A DNA stretch of 64,000 nt from Thauera propionica (GTDB lineage Bacteria; Pseudomonadota; Gammaproteobacteria; Burkholderiales; Rhodocyclaceae): the NCBI RefSeq assembly GCF_002245655.1, contig NZ_NOIH01000008.1:1-64000 (forward strand), written 5' to 3'. The position numbers and the translations under genes were made by a program. Of the stretch, positions 20,401-33,152 are shown in pieces (the stretch's first letter is position 1; each line of letters begins with the position of its first letter). The notes below the pieces were generated by a model that was not told the DNA's origin, ran no database searches, and saw nothing but the letters and a program-made list of their open reading frames with translations.

Positions 20401-22277
20401 TTGGAGACATGTCGGGCGACGTGTTCGGCAACGGCATGCTGCTGTCCCGGCAGATCCGTCTGGTGGCGGCCTTCGACCACCGACACGTCTTCATCGACCC
20501 CGACCCCGATCCGGCACGGTCATGGCAAGAGCGTGCGCGACTCTTCGCGCTGCCACGCTCGAGCTGGGACGACTACGACAGGACGCTGATCTCCGAAGGG
20601 GGCGGTGTGTGGCCGCGCAGCGCCAAGTCGATCCCGCTGTCCCCGCAGGTGCGCGCGCTGCTCGAGATCGAGGCCGAGGCGCTGGCGCCGGCCGAGCTGA
20701 TCCGCGCCATCCTCACCGCGCCGGTCGATCTGCTCTACAACGGCGGCATCGGTACCTACATCAAGGCCGCCGTCGAGGCCGATGCCGCGGTGGGTGACAG
20801 GGCCAACGACGCGGTGCGGGTCAACGGCGGTGCGTTGCGCTGCAAAGTGCTGGGCGAGGGGGGCAACCTCGGTGCTACCCAGCTCGGCCGTATCGAGTTC
20901 GCGCTCAAGGGCGGGCGCGTCAACACCGACGCCATCGACAACTCAGGGGGCGTCGATTGCTCGGATCACGAGGTCAACATCAAGATCCTGCTCAACGGCG
21001 TGGTGGCTGAAGGGGAACTGACGCTGAAGCAGCGCAACCAGCTGCTGGCCGACATGACGGACGAGGTGGCGGCCCTGGTGCTGCGCGACAACTATGCACA
21101 GACGCAGATTCTGTCAGTGACGCGCTCGCGCGGTGTCGCGCTGCTCGACGAGCAGGCGGAGTTCATGCGGCGCCTGAGCCATGCGGGACGGCTCAATCGC
21201 AAGCTCGAGTTCCTGCCGCGGGACGAGGAACTGGCCGAGCGCAAGGCGGCGCGCATCGGCCTGACCAACCCGGAGCTGGCAGTGCTGCTGGCCTACAGCA
21301 AGATCGAGCTCTACGACGAGGTGCTGGCGTCGGACGTACCGGAGGATCCCTACCTCCGCACCGCGCTCGAGCGTTACTTCCCGGCGCAGCTGCGCGATCG
21401 CTTCGCGGCGCAGATCGGCCAGCATCCGCTGCGGCGCGAGATCATCTCCACCCATGTCATCAACAGCATGATCAACCGCGTCGGCCCGACCTTCGTCAGC
21501 CGCCTCAAGGCCGAACTGGGTGTGCCGGCGCCCGACGTTGTGCGGGCCTACATGGCGACGCGCGAGGTCTTCGGCCTGGTCGAGATCTGGCGCGCGATCG
21601 AGGCGTTGGACAACCAGGTGGACAACGCCGTGCAGATCGAGCTGATCGCCGAATGCGATCGCCTGGTGCAGCGCGGTACGCTGTGGTTCCTGCGTCATCC
21701 CGAGTGGCTGGGCGACCTGCAGGGCACGCTGGCGCACTTCTCGCCCGGGGTGGCCACGCTGGCGTCGGGCCTGGCGGATTTCGTCGCGCTAGCCTATCGC
21801 ACCGAGCTCGACGAGGCAGTGGCGCGGCGGGTGGAGCAGGGCGTGCCGCAGGCGCTCGCCGGGCGCGTGGCGGCGCTGGACGAGTTGTATTCGGCGCTCG
21901 ATCTGGTCGAGGTGGCGGTGGAGACGCAGCGGGCCGAGACCCTGGCGGCGCGGGTGTATTTCGGTCTCGGCGGAGAACTCGAGCTGCACTGGCTGGGGCG
22001 ACAGGTGTCCGCGCTGCCGGCGGATACCCGCTGGCAGGTGCTGGCCAGGGGCGCGCTGCGGGGCGACCTGTCGGGGCTGGCGCGCACGCTCACCGCCAAC
22101 GCCTTGTCGCTGTCGCCGCAGGACGATGACGCGGCGACGGTGCTGTCGGCCTGGCTGGCGCGCCAGTCGGTCCGGCTCGAACGCTACCGCCAGTTGCTCG
22201 CTGATGTCCGTATGGCCCAGACGATCGATATGGCGATGGTTTCGGTCCTGCTGCGCGAGTTGCGCGGTATGGGCTGA
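17460..22277 (+). CDS. gdhB: NAD-specific glutamate dehydrogenase, large (about 180 kDa) type
   Basis: This catalyses oxidative deamination of glutamate to 2-oxoglutarate, a mainly catabolic role. At 1605 residues it belongs to the giant bacterial NAD-GDH class: long N-terminal ACT-like regulatory regions (about residues 1-700), a central catalytic domain and a long C-terminal region. The catalytic segment VPVGSKGGFVVKNPP contains K846, and GVGDMSGDVFGNG is the NAD-domain signature. The ATG at 17460 lies right behind AGGGGGGCGAG; an upstream in-frame GTG at 17412 would add 16 unlikely residues. It is monocistronic. This class is known for allosteric control, e.g. by aspartate or arginine in some species. 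Confidence 0.96.
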   Translation: MEKREQNRLAVQVDAVVEQIAARLSADEARAVAEFAVRFLAQVDPDDLELLSVADLYGAVLSQWHFIARRSAASAVRVFNPRLDENGWECAHTVIEIVGDDMPFLVDSVTMEVNRQGLMLHLIIHPVLKLVRDGDGRLLRMADTADGDARHESVMHLQVDRRTDPADLHALQQGLEHVLSDVRAAVSDWPAMRERVQAVVAALDSVPATIDAAETAEARDFLQWLAADNFVLLGARDYQLVACEEGDELRIVPGSGLGLLRGEGEDGQSRSFAALPPQLKARAHLPGVLTVTKSNTRSTVHRPGYLDFLGIKTFDAEGRVTGERRVIGLLASTAYGTPPMQIPLLRSKVAAVIERAGFLPGGHAAKTLLTILERYPRDELFQITTDELFTQAMGILRLGERLRTRLFVRCDPFARFVSCLIYVPREHYNTDQRKRMQAVLMEAFDGAASEFDVQFSDSALARILIIVRTRDSVIPPFDVRELEQRLIRAARRWEDDLQQILVEQCGEERGLALLRRYGSGFPAGYREDYPARMAVFDIEQMEALSGADDLGMNLYRPLEAPAGRLNFRIYRLGSPVPLSQSLPMLERMGVRVIDEHPSDIVRQDGSVVWLHDFGLAFAGAETLNIHDIRPLFHDTFRRVWRGEVENDDFNRLVLLAGLSWRETSVLRAYAKHMRQAAFTFSQTYMEQTLASYPQLARQLYALFRTRFDPALEAGREVHCVELTAAIEAGLNSVANLDEDRILRQFLAMIQATLRTNAFQRAADGSPKPWLSFKLAPSRIPNLPQPLPMFEIFVYSPRIEGVHLRGGKVARGGLRWSDRMEDFRTEVLGLVKAQIVKNAVIVPVGSKGGFVVKNPPLEGGREALLAEGVACYQTFLRGLLDLTDNLVQGRVVPPPEVVRHDEDDPYLVVAADKGTATFSDYANAISAEYGFWLGDAFASGGSVGYDHKKMGITARGAWEAVKRHFREIGTDIQSEPFTVAGVGDMSGDVFGNGMLLSRQIRLVAAFDHRHVFIDPDPDPARSWQERARLFALPRSSWDDYDRTLISEGGGVWPRSAKSIPLSPQVRALLEIEAEALAPAELIRAILTAPVDLLYNGGIGTYIKAAVEADAAVGDRANDAVRVNGGALRCKVLGEGGNLGATQLGRIEFALKGGRVNTDAIDNSGGVDCSDHEVNIKILLNGVVAEGELTLKQRNQLLADMTDEVAALVLRDNYAQTQILSVTRSRGVALLDEQAEFMRRLSHAGRLNRKLEFLPRDEELAERKAARIGLTNPELAVLLAYSKIELYDEVLASDVPEDPYLRTALERYFPAQLRDRFAAQIGQHPLRREIISTHVINSMINRVGPTFVSRLKAELGVPAPDVVRAYMATREVFGLVEIWRAIEALDNQVDNAVQIELIAECDRLVQRGTLWFLRHPEWLGDLQGTLAHFSPGVATLASGLADFVALAYRTELDEAVARRVEQGVPQALAGRVAALDELYSALDLVEVAVETQRAETLAARVYFGLGGELELHWLGRQVSALPADTRWQVLARGALRGDLSGLARTLTANALSLSPQDDDAATVLSAWLARQSVRLERYRQLLADVRMAQTIDMAMVSVLLRELRGMG

Positions 22278-22348
22278 ATCCGGCTCCGTCTGCCGTCCCG
22301 GGGGCGCGCCTGCAGCGGGCGCCTTCCGGGTAGCCCGATCGTCGCCTG

Positions 22349-24041
<1,693 letters not shown>

Positions 24042-24052
24042 AGGAGCGAAGC

Positions 24053-26211
<2,159 letters not shown>

Positions 26212-26244
26212 ACGCGTTTCTGACCTGAGCTGAAGCACGTGCGA

Positions 26245-26270
26245 GGCCGGCGGGCAATCCGCCGGCCTTT
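26245..26270 (+). terminator. Hairpin between eno and ftsB, probable terminator
   Basis: GGCCGGCGG (26245-26253) pairs perfectly with CCGCCGGCC (26259-26267) and is followed by TTTGT. The U-tract is short, so part of the transcription may continue into ftsB. Confidence 0.65.
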
Positions 26271-26299
26271 GTCGTGCATGCGCCTACTGTTTACCGACC

Positions 26300-26572
26300 A
26301 TGCGCTGGCCTATCCTGATCCTTCTCGCACTCGTCGTGCTGCTGCAGTACCCGCTCTGGGTGGGTAAGGGCGGCTGGTTGCGCGTTTGGGAAGTCGATCG
26401 ACAACTGCATGAACAGCGCGCCGAGAACCTGCGTCTGGAGCAGCGCAACGCCGGCCTCGAGGCGGAAGTGCGCGATCTCAAGTCGGGCAACGAGGCGATC
26501 GAGGAGCGGGCGCGCTTCGAGCTTGGTCTGACGCGGCCGGACGAGATCTACGTGCAGGTGCCGCAGAAGTAA
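26300..26572 (+). CDS. ftsB: Cell division protein FtsB
   Basis: A small bitopic divisome protein bridging FtsL and FtsQ in the inner membrane. Its 90 residues comprise one transmembrane helix (about residues 4-22, starting MRWPILILLALVVLLQY), a coiled coil (about 28-70) rich in heptad Leu/Glu, and the family's ARFELGLTRPDEIYVQV ending. It follows eno, as in many proteobacteria. Confidence 0.93.
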   Translation: MRWPILILLALVVLLQYPLWVGKGGWLRVWEVDRQLHEQRAENLRLEQRNAGLEAEVRDLKSGNEAIEERARFELGLTRPDEIYVQVPQK

Positions 26573-26619
26573 GGGGGGCGAATTCATCGCCCCGGAACGG
26601 GCTGGCGTTCCGGCCCCGC

Positions 26620-27195
26620 TCAGCTCGATGCGACGAGGGTGCGCGCGCCGTCGATACGCGGAGCGAAGTAGCTGTTGTCCAGCCTTTCCACACGCACGCT
26701 GCCCCGCGTGGAGGGAGCATGCACGAAGCGCCCATCACCGATGTAGATGCCCATGTGCGAATGGCGGCGTTTCATGGTGTTGAAGAACACCAGGTCGCCG
26801 GGCTGCAGCTGGCTGAGCTGTATCGGCCGCGTGCGATCCGCGATCTGCGCGGCATTGTGCGGCAGACGCTTGCCGCTTATGTTCTCCACGATCCACGCCA
26901 CCATGCCGCTGCAATCCAGGCCGGCCTCGGGGTTGCGACCGCCGAAGCGATAGCCGGTGTCGAGCAGGCCGAGTGCGAAGAGCACCATTTCGCGGGCGTG
27001 CGACTCGTCTTCGAGCGAGAAGTAGGTTGTTCCGCCACGCGACGGCGTGACCGGGGGTTCGGCAACCGGACGCGCAATGGGGGCGGGGGTCGAGCTGCAG
27101 CCAGCCAGCACGGCAATCGACAGCGCCAGCGCGGCAAGGACCGCGGGGCGCGTATGCGGCGCCGGGGCGTCGGGGGATCGCGGCAAGGTACTCAT
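26620..27195 (-). CDS. NlpC/P60 family lipoprotein, probable peptidoglycan endopeptidase
   Basis: A probable murein endopeptidase at the outer membrane (Spr/NlpC-like). It has 191 residues: a lipoprotein signal with lipobox VLAG-C33, a Pro-rich linker, and an NlpC/P60 domain with catalytic C95 (LDCSGMV), H147 (HSHMGIYIG) and H159 (FVHAPS). The N-terminus is somewhat long before the hydrophobic segment, so a later start is possible. It is convergent with ftsB and lies 92 bases downstream of the SIMPL-domain gene on the same strand. Confidence 0.88.
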   Translation of the reverse strand: MSTLPRSPDAPAPHTRPAVLAALALSIAVLAGCSSTPAPIARPVAEPPVTPSRGGTTYFSLEDESHAREMVLFALGLLDTGYRFGGRNPEAGLDCSGMVAWIVENISGKRLPHNAAQIADRTRPIQLSQLQPGDLVFFNTMKRRHSHMGIYIGDGRFVHAPSTRGSVRVERLDNSYFAPRIDGARTLVASS

Positions 27196-27287
27196 GCGCG
27201 CAAAGATAGTTCAGCGTTGCGCGAGCGTCCACCCTTCATTCGCACCGATCCGCGGCATATGTCACCCCGCAGGCTTGTGCCGCAGCC

Positions 27288-28022
27288 TCAGTCCAGCAGT
27301 TCGATGCGTCCGCTGATGCTCACGCCGACCTCGCTTTCACCGCCTTCCAGTGGTGCCGCGGCCTCGGCCATCATGGCCGACGCCGCTTTCATCCGCACTG
27401 GCATCGGCGGCTGGTAGCCCTGGGCGCCGATGGACAGGTGGGCAATCCGATAGCGCTTGCCGAGCGTTCCTGCGATGAGGCCGGCGCGCTGCTCGAAATT
27501 GCGGATCGCGATCACCGTCGCCTCTTCCTCGGCCTTCTGCCGGGTTTCCGGTGCGGGCTGCATCGCCACGTGCGACAGCGCAAGGTTCTCCTGCAACTTG
27601 CCGATCAACTCGGACAGGGCGGGCAGGTCACGGCTTTCGATGCGGATCTCCGAGCGCATCCGCCACGATTCGATCCGCCCCTGACCCTCCTTGCCATACA
27701 CCGGCCAGGTCGACACGCCACCGGATTGCGCCTTGACGCTGGCGAAGCCGCGCGCCAGCTCGAGCGCCTTGCCGATGCGCTTGTTGATGTCGTTGGCGAG
27801 CGCGGCGGCATCGCGGCCACTGCTTTCGGCGTAAAGGGTGGCAACGCCGAGATCGTTGGGCGCGGGCAGGCGCGCCTCGGTGGAAAAGTCGATCGTGGGG
27901 CGTTCTGACGTCGCGGGCGTGTCGGGCGTGGCGGCCTGGGCCGGCATGACGGTGACGGCAGCGGCCAGGCCGGAAGCAAATGCGGTGTTGAGTGCGGTAC
28001 GACGCCAGAATCGAAGTGACAT
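27288..28022 (-). CDS. SIMPL-domain (DUF541) periplasmic protein
   Basis: A 244-residue exported protein with a signal peptide ending about residue 30 (MPAQA|A) and a SIMPL/DUF541 domain covering most of the mature part (ARLPAPNDLGVATLYAES near its start). The family function is poorly defined: E. coli YggE affects oxidative stress, while other members are surface or signalling proteins. The ATG at 28022 has AGGAG in front and starts the signal peptide; the frame is open for 75 codons upstream but without protein-like content. Confidence 0.85.
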   Translation of the reverse strand: MSLRFWRRTALNTAFASGLAAAVTVMPAQAATPDTPATSERPTIDFSTEARLPAPNDLGVATLYAESSGRDAAALANDINKRIGKALELARGFASVKAQSGGVSTWPVYGKEGQGRIESWRMRSEIRIESRDLPALSELIGKLQENLALSHVAMQPAPETRQKAEEEATVIAIRNFEQRAGLIAGTLGKRYRIAHLSIGAQGYQPPMPVRMKAASAMMAEAAAPLEGGESEVGVSISGRIELLD

Positions 28023-28246
28023 GCGAGGGCTCCTGGGATTGCGAGGGGCTGCAGGCAAGACTCGCCTGCGTTGCGTTGTTTCCGGTTCGAGATATACCGC
28101 AGTTCGGGTCCGGCCGGGCGCATCGGCTGTAAGCGCGGATTGCGGCCCGATGGCGGCCCCGCGCGTCGGGAGCCACCGGTTCCCGTGCGCACGATTGACC
28201 GCACTGCGAGTCCGCGGCATGCTGACGAGCTTTTTCCGGCCGTGCA

Positions 28247-29173
28247 ATGAGTCCCCGTCTATTCGGCGCCGCGTGCGTTGCCCTTTCCGCTACCGCGTTT
28301 GGCTCGATGGCGATCTTCGCCCGCTATGCATACGCTGGCGGCGCGGAAGTGATAGCGGTGCTGTTCCTGCGTTTTGGGATTGCCGCCTTGCTAATGACGG
28401 CCTTCATGCTGGTAATGCGCCGGCGTTGGCCGCGCGGGCGTAACCTGGTGCTGCTGCTCGCCATGGGCGGCGTGCTCTATGTCGGTCAGTCGATGAGCTT
28501 CTTCTCGGCGCTCAATCACGCCTCGGCCGGGCTCGTGGCCTTGCTGCTCTACCTCCACCCTTTCATCGTGACGGTGCTTGGGGCACTGTTTCTCGGTCAA
28601 CCGCTGGGGCTCGGCAGGATTGTCGCGGTTCTGGCGGCCTTGCTCGGCACGGCGCTCACGCTGGGCGGCGGGCTGGCAGGCGAGGCGGCAGGCGTGATGC
28701 TGGGCGTGGCTGCCGCGTTGATCTACTCGGTGTATATCCTCGTTGGCAGCCGTGTGCTGGCGCAGGAGGACCCGCTCGCAGCCGCGACGGTGGTCATGAT
28801 CGGGGCGGCGGCGGTGTTTGCCGCTCTCGTGCTGTCAAAGCAGCCCGCCTTTCCGGCGAGTGTGTCTGCATGGACGGCGATCTTCGCGATCGCGGTCATC
28901 TGCACTGTTGTGGCGATGCTCGGTCTTTTCGTCGGTATCCGAAACCTGGGTGGGGCTGACGCATCCACCTTGTCCACGCTCGAGCCCGTCGTCACGATCG
29001 CCCTGGCGGCGTTCTTCCTCAACGAGCCCTTTTCGCTGCTGCAGATCGTCGGCGGCGCCATCATCCTGGGTGCCGTCGTCTGGCTCACGCGCGCCGGTGC
29101 GCGCGGGACCGCTCAGGCGGACGTCTTGCCGAGCACGGTCGCGGGGTCGACGGCGCGCAGCTCGGTGGAGTAG
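28247..29173 (+). CDS. EamA-family (DMT superfamily) transporter
   Basis: An inner-membrane permease of 308 residues with about ten predicted transmembrane helices arranged as two EamA repeats; the second carries the conserved [19 protein letters not shown] segment. The substrate is unknown; family members export amino acids, sugars or metabolites. The last 61 bases overlap the convergent gamma-carbonic anhydrase gene, so its hydrophilic C-terminal tail is encoded antisense to that gene. The 224-base gap upstream shows nothing I can name. Confidence 0.85.
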   Translation: MSPRLFGAACVALSATAFGSMAIFARYAYAGGAEVIAVLFLRFGIAALLMTAFMLVMRRRWPRGRNLVLLLAMGGVLYVGQSMSFFSALNHASAGLVALLLYLHPFIVTVLGALFLGQPLGLGRIVAVLAALLGTALTLGGGLAGEAAGVMLGVAAALIYSVYILVGSRVLAQEDPLAAATVVMIGAAAVFAALVLSKQPAFPASVSAWTAIFAIAVICTVVAMLGLFVGIRNLGGADASTLSTLEPVVTIALAAFFLNEPFSLLQIVGGAIILGAVVWLTRAGARGTAQADVLPSTVAGSTARSSVE

Positions 29174-29667
29174 AGGCGGGCATTGTCCACGTAGTGGCTC
29201 GCGTTCCACTTCAGATGCTCGATCTCGGCATCGGACAGTTCGCGGATCACGCGACCGGGGGAGCCGACCACCAGCGAGCGGTCCGGAATCACCTTCCCCT
29301 CCGGGATCAGCGCGTTGGCGCCGATGATGCAGTTCTTGCCGATCACGGCCTTGTTGAGGATGACCGCATTGATGCCGATGAGGCTGCCATCGCCGATGGT
29401 GCAGCCGTGCAGCATCGCCATGTGGCCCACCGTCACGTGCTTGCCGATCGTCAGCGGAACGCCCTTGTCGTTATGCAGCACCGATCCGTCCTGGATGTTG
29501 GTGCCGTCGCCGATGGTGATCGGGTCGTTGTCGCCGCGGATCACGACGTTGTACCAGATGCTGACGTCGCTGCCGGCGTCGACCGCGCCGATGACCGTCG
29601 CGTTGTGCGCGACCCAGGACCCTTCGCCGAAGCGCGGCGTGCGATCGCCCAGGGCGTAGATGCTCAT
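29113..29667 (-). CDS. Gamma-carbonic anhydrase family protein (YrdA/PaaY-like)
   Basis: A left-handed beta-helix trimer protein of 184 residues built of hexapeptide repeats (e.g. [19 protein letters not shown]). The three zinc-site histidines are present: H65 (SVLHND), H82 and H87. Members may have carbonic anhydrase or thioesterase activity; the true role is usually unproven. Its 3' end overlaps the convergent EamA gene by 61 bases, and it is divergent from rlmJ. Confidence 0.9.
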   Translation of the reverse strand: MSIYALGDRTPRFGEGSWVAHNATVIGAVDAGSDVSIWYNVVIRGDNDPITIGDGTNIQDGSVLHNDKGVPLTIGKHVTVGHMAMLHGCTIGDGSLIGINAVILNKAVIGKNCIIGANALIPEGKVIPDRSLVVGSPGRVIRELSDAEIEHLKWNASHYVDNARLYSTELRAVDPATVLGKTSA

Positions 29668-29813
29668 GCTTGTTCTCGCTGTCTATGCGTGCCGGCGCGA
29701 GCCGGCTTTCGGGGGGCGCATCATAGCAAGTGCGAACCGTGGTGCAAACCGCGGCAGGTGCGGCGATGTGGCTGATCTGACGAAGGATTTGGCGCAGGGC
29801 CCGAGGGCGGTGC

Positions 29814-29819
29814 TAGCAT
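29814..29819 (+). promoter_or_regulatory. Candidate extended -10 (TGCTAGCAT) for rlmJ
   Basis: TGC precedes TAGCAT, and TCGGGCCGC follows, ending 23 bases before the rlmJ ATG. A weak TTGGCG lies 19 bp upstream. Confidence 0.4.
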
Positions 29820-29842
29820 TCGGGCCGCAACCGGAAAAACCC

Positions 29843-30688
29843 ATGCTCAGCTATCGTCACGCCTTCCATGCCGGCAATCATGCCGACGTCCTGAAACACG
29901 CCGTCCTGCTCGAACTGCTGTCCTATTTCAATCGCAAGGACAAACCCTGGCATTACATCGACACCCACGCCGGTGGCGGCTGTTATGCACTCGACAGCGA
30001 GCAGGCGGGCAAGACCGCAGAATACGTGGACGGCATTGCCCGGCTGTGGGACCGCGACGACCTGCCCGAGCCGCTTGCCGCCTACCGTGCGGCCGTTGCG
30101 CAGTTCAACCCGCATGGCCGCTTGTTGTTCTACCCCGGATCGCCCGCGCTGGCGATGACCGCAGCGCGCGCGCAGGACCGCCTGCGCCTGTTCGAACTGC
30201 ACCCGGTCGACTTCGAGTCGCTCGAGCGCACCTTTGCCAGCGAGACAGAGCGTGTGCAGTGCCGCAAGGCCGATGGCTTCGCGGCGCTCAAGAGCCTGCT
30301 GCCGCCGCCGTCGCGGCGCGCCGTGGTCCTGATCGACCCGCCTTACGAACTCAAGGAAGACTACCGGCGCGTGGTCGATTGCCTGAAGGACGCGCTGCGC
30401 CGTTTCCCGACCGGCACCTATGCCGTGTGGTACCCGCTGTTGGCGCGCCCCGAGGCGCGCGCGCTGCCGGCCCGACTCGCAGAAATCGGTGCCGACAGTT
30501 GGCTGGATGTGCGCCTCGCGGTGCGCCAGCCGCCGCGCGACGGCTTCGGCATGTTCGGCAGTGGCATGTTCATCGTCAATCCGCCTTGGGTGCTGCCGGA
30601 ACGGCTCGAGGCGATGATGTCCTGGCTGGTGGAGACGCTGGGCGTCGACGAGGCGGCTGGCTTCGACTTGGAGCACCACATCGAATGA
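29843..30688 (+). CDS. rlmJ: 23S rRNA (adenine-2030-N6)-methyltransferase
   Basis: This SAM-dependent enzyme methylates A2030 of 23S rRNA. It has 281 residues, beginning with the family hallmark MLSYRHAFHAGNHADVLKH; the catalytic DPPY is D165-Y168 (VLIDPPYEL). The start at 29843 is fixed by that N-terminus; the frame is open further upstream but without conserved content. The stop overlaps the ATG of the MazG-like gene (ATGA). Confidence 0.95.
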   Translation: MLSYRHAFHAGNHADVLKHAVLLELLSYFNRKDKPWHYIDTHAGGGCYALDSEQAGKTAEYVDGIARLWDRDDLPEPLAAYRAAVAQFNPHGRLLFYPGSPALAMTAARAQDRLRLFELHPVDFESLERTFASETERVQCRKADGFAALKSLLPPPSRRAVVLIDPPYELKEDYRRVVDCLKDALRRFPTGTYAVWYPLLARPEARALPARLAEIGADSWLDVRLAVRQPPRDGFGMFGSGMFIVNPPWVLPERLEAMMSWLVETLGVDEAAGFDLEHHIE

Positions 30689-31050
30689 ACCAGCCAAGGC
30701 AGCCCGACACGCTCGACGTCTTGCGCGATGCCTTGCGGGGCTTTGCCGCCGAGCGCGACTGGGAGCAGTTCCACACGCCCAAGAACCTTGCCATGGCGTT
30801 GTCCGGCGAGGCGGGCGAAGTGATCGAGCATTTCCAGTGGCTGACGGCCGAGCAGTCCGCAGACCTCGCCCCTGAAGTCCGCGATGCCGTGGCGCTGGAG
30901 CTGGCGGACGTGCTGCTGTATCTCGTCCGACTGGCTGATGTGCTGGACGTCGATCTTGTCGCCGCGGCGCAGCGCAAGCTGTTGATCAATGCCGAGCGCT
31001 ACCCGGTGGACCGCGCCCGTGGCCGATCCGACAAGTACGACCGTCTCTGA
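30685..31050 (+). CDS. MazG-like nucleotide pyrophosphohydrolase
   Basis: A 121-residue all-alpha NTP pyrophosphatase of the MazG superfamily, expected to hydrolyse non-canonical or excess (d)NTPs to the monophosphate. The metal-binding motif is visible as E42, E45 (SGEAGEVIEHFQW) and E72, D75 (LELADVLLYL). It overlaps rlmJ by four bases, so translation is coupled. The next 140 bases before the permease contain a small palindrome (GCTGCG-A-CGCAGC) and no clear promoter. Confidence 0.88.
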   Translation: MNQPRQPDTLDVLRDALRGFAAERDWEQFHTPKNLAMALSGEAGEVIEHFQWLTAEQSADLAPEVRDAVALELADVLLYLVRLADVLDVDLVAAAQRKLLINAERYPVDRARGRSDKYDRL

Positions 31051-31190
31051 TCGCTCTGTGGGGCTGCATGGATGGTGTTGCACCAATGCTGCGACGCAGC
31101 GCAAGTTCGGGCGAACCGTGCATCAAGCCGATTGGGGGCGCGTCAATTTTCTGAAACAATAGCGCCTTTGTATCTTTCGGGACACTTGAC

Positions 31191-32771
31191 GTGGACCTGC
31201 AGCACATCAGCGAAATCGAACGTGCAACGCATCACGGTCGGGGTGAAATGCTTCGCCTCGGCGTCGGCCTTCTCTTCATTGTCGGCGTGATGTTCTACGC
31301 CGCCATGCGCGGCAGCGGCGAGGGCGGGATGATCCTCGTCATGGCGGCGATGGTCGGCGGCTACATGGCCATGAACATCGGCGCCAACGACGTTGCCAAC
31401 AACGTTGGTCCGGCGGTGGGTTCCAAGGCGCTTAGCCTGGCGGGGGCGCTGGTCATCGCTGCGGTGTTCGAGGCCGCGGGCGCGCTGATCGCCGGTGGCG
31501 AGGTGGTGGGCACTATCCGCAACGGCATCATCAATCCCGACCTGATCCCCGACTCCGACACCTTTGTGTGGATCATGCTGGCGGCGCTGCTGGCCGGTGC
31601 GTTGTGGCTCAACATCGCCACCGCGGTCGGTGCGCCGGTATCGACGACGCACTCTATTGTCGGTGCCGTGCTCGGCGCCGGCATGGCGGCGGCGGGACCC
31701 GCCATCGTGGATTGGGCGACCATGGCCGGCATCGCGGCCAGCTGGGTCGTTTCTCCGGTGCTCGGCGGCGTGATTGCCGCGGCCTTCCTCTATCTCGTCA
31801 AGCGCAGCATCACCTACCAGGCCGATATGGCTGCGGCTGCGCGCAAGATGGTGCCGCTGCTGGTGGCGCTGATGGCCTGGACCTTCGGTACCTACCTGAT
31901 CCTGAAGGGTCTGAACCGCGTGTGGAAAGTCGGTTTCGGGTCGGCGGTGCTGTACGGCCTGGTGGCTGCCGTGGTGGTCTATCTGCTGGTGAGGCGCGCA
32001 GTGAGCGCGCGCGGCACCCTGCTGGCGAACACGAAGCAGAGCGTCAATCGCCTGTTCACCGTGCCGCTGATCTTCGCCGCGGCGCTGCTGAGCTTTGCCC
32101 ACGGTTCGAACGATGTCGCAAATGCGGTTGGACCGCTGGCAGCCATTGTCGATGTGGTGACCCATGCCGGCGTGGTGAACAAGTCGGCGCCCATCCCGAC
32201 CTGGGTCATGATGGTCGGCGCGCTTGGCATTTCGCTCGGCCTGGCGCTGTTCGGACCCAAGGTGATCCGCACCGTGGGTTCGGAGATCACCGAACTCGAC
32301 CAGATGCGTGCCTATTGCATCGCGATGGCGGCCACGCTGACGGTGATCGTCGCGAGCCAGTTCGGCCTGCCGGTCAGTTCGACGCACATCGCGGTAGGTG
32401 GCGTATTTGGCGTCGGCTTCCTGCGTGAGTACCTGAAGAGCAACTACGACCGCATGGTGGCCGAGATCAAGGCCCATCATCCGGAAGGCGACCTTGCTGC
32501 GATCGAGGCCTTCATCGCACGCTTCGAGAAGGCCTCGATCGACGAGAAGGGCGAGATGCTGCGCGACCTGAAGGAGCGCTCCAAGAAGGCCGAGGACCCC
32601 GCGCATTTCTCCAAGACCGAGCGCAAGGGCCTGCGCAAGGTGTATCGCCGCGAACTGGTGAAGCGCTCTCAGCTGATGCGGATCGCTGCAGCGTGGGTCA
32701 TCACCGTGCCGGCCTCCGCACTGATGGCGGCGATGCTGTTCTTTACCATCCGCGGCATGATGCTGCCCTGA
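31191..32771 (+). CDS. PiT-family inorganic phosphate (or sulfate) permease
   Basis: An inner-membrane cation-coupled anion permease of 526 residues with about 11-12 predicted helices. The two PiT signature repeats are present, GANDVANNVGPAVGS near the N-terminus and GSNDVANAVGPLAA in the second half, each with a downstream STTHS or SSTHI motif. A hydrophilic stretch (residues about 415-490) separates the last helices. The family includes CysP-type sulfate transporters, so phosphate is likely but not certain. It starts with GTG at 31191. Confidence 0.9.
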   Translation: MDLQHISEIERATHHGRGEMLRLGVGLLFIVGVMFYAAMRGSGEGGMILVMAAMVGGYMAMNIGANDVANNVGPAVGSKALSLAGALVIAAVFEAAGALIAGGEVVGTIRNGIINPDLIPDSDTFVWIMLAALLAGALWLNIATAVGAPVSTTHSIVGAVLGAGMAAAGPAIVDWATMAGIAASWVVSPVLGGVIAAAFLYLVKRSITYQADMAAAARKMVPLLVALMAWTFGTYLILKGLNRVWKVGFGSAVLYGLVAAVVVYLLVRRAVSARGTLLANTKQSVNRLFTVPLIFAAALLSFAHGSNDVANAVGPLAAIVDVVTHAGVVNKSAPIPTWVMMVGALGISLGLALFGPKVIRTVGSEITELDQMRAYCIAMAATLTVIVASQFGLPVSSTHIAVGGVFGVGFLREYLKSNYDRMVAEIKAHHPEGDLAAIEAFIARFEKASIDEKGEMLRDLKERSKKAEDPAHFSKTERKGLRKVYRRELVKRSQLMRIAAAWVITVPASALMAAMLFFTIRGMMLP

Positions 32772-32786
32772 ACGTCGGTATTTCCG

Positions 32787-33116
32787 ATGACCTTCGTCGA
32801 ACTGCTTACGGTGCTGGTGCTCGGCGGCATCGTCTGGTTCTGGTTCGACAGCCTGAAGGCGCGCGAGGCAGGCCTGGAGGCGGCGCGGCGCGCCTGTCAG
32901 CGTGAAGGGCTGCAGTTTCTCGATGAGACGGTGGTTGGCCACGGCATTAAGCTGGCGCGTGATGAGCGGGGGCACATGGTGCTGCGCCGTGGATTCGACT
33001 TCGAGTACTCGCTGACGGGCAACGACCGCTACCGCGGCGCGGTGGTGATCGAGGGGCGTGAGGTGGTGCTCGTGGATCTTGCCGAGCACAGGGCGCGGGT
33101 CGTCAGCCTGTTCTGA
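32787..33116 (+). CDS. DUF3301 family protein, membrane-anchored
   Basis: A 109-residue protein with one N-terminal transmembrane helix (about residues 3-19, ELLTVLVLGGIVWFWF) and a small mainly beta domain (FDFEYSLTGNDRYRG) typical of DUF3301. The function is unknown. It follows the permease by 15 bases and is probably co-transcribed. Confidence 0.82.
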   Translation: MTFVELLTVLVLGGIVWFWFDSLKAREAGLEAARRACQREGLQFLDETVVGHGIKLARDERGHMVLRRGFDFEYSLTGNDRYRGAVVIEGREVVLVDLAEHRARVVSLF

Positions 33117-33117
33117 A

Positions 33118-33137
33118 CGCCGGTCGCTTCACCGGCG
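33118..33137. terminator. Hairpin between convergent genes
   Basis: CGCCGGT (33118-33124) pairs with ACCGGCG (33131-33137) between the DUF3301 gene and folE. It has no U-tract, so termination is only suggested. Confidence 0.35.
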
Positions 33138-33152
33138 GCGCGGCTTGCGGCC

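Noticed and set aside
17250-20486. Minus-strand open frame of over 1000 codons opposite gdhB
   Set aside because: Antisense shadow of a confident gene with no recognisable domain.
31143-33089. Minus-strand open frame opposite the PiT permease
   Set aside because: Low-complexity His/Arg/Asp composition typical of antisense frames; the plus-strand permease is clear.
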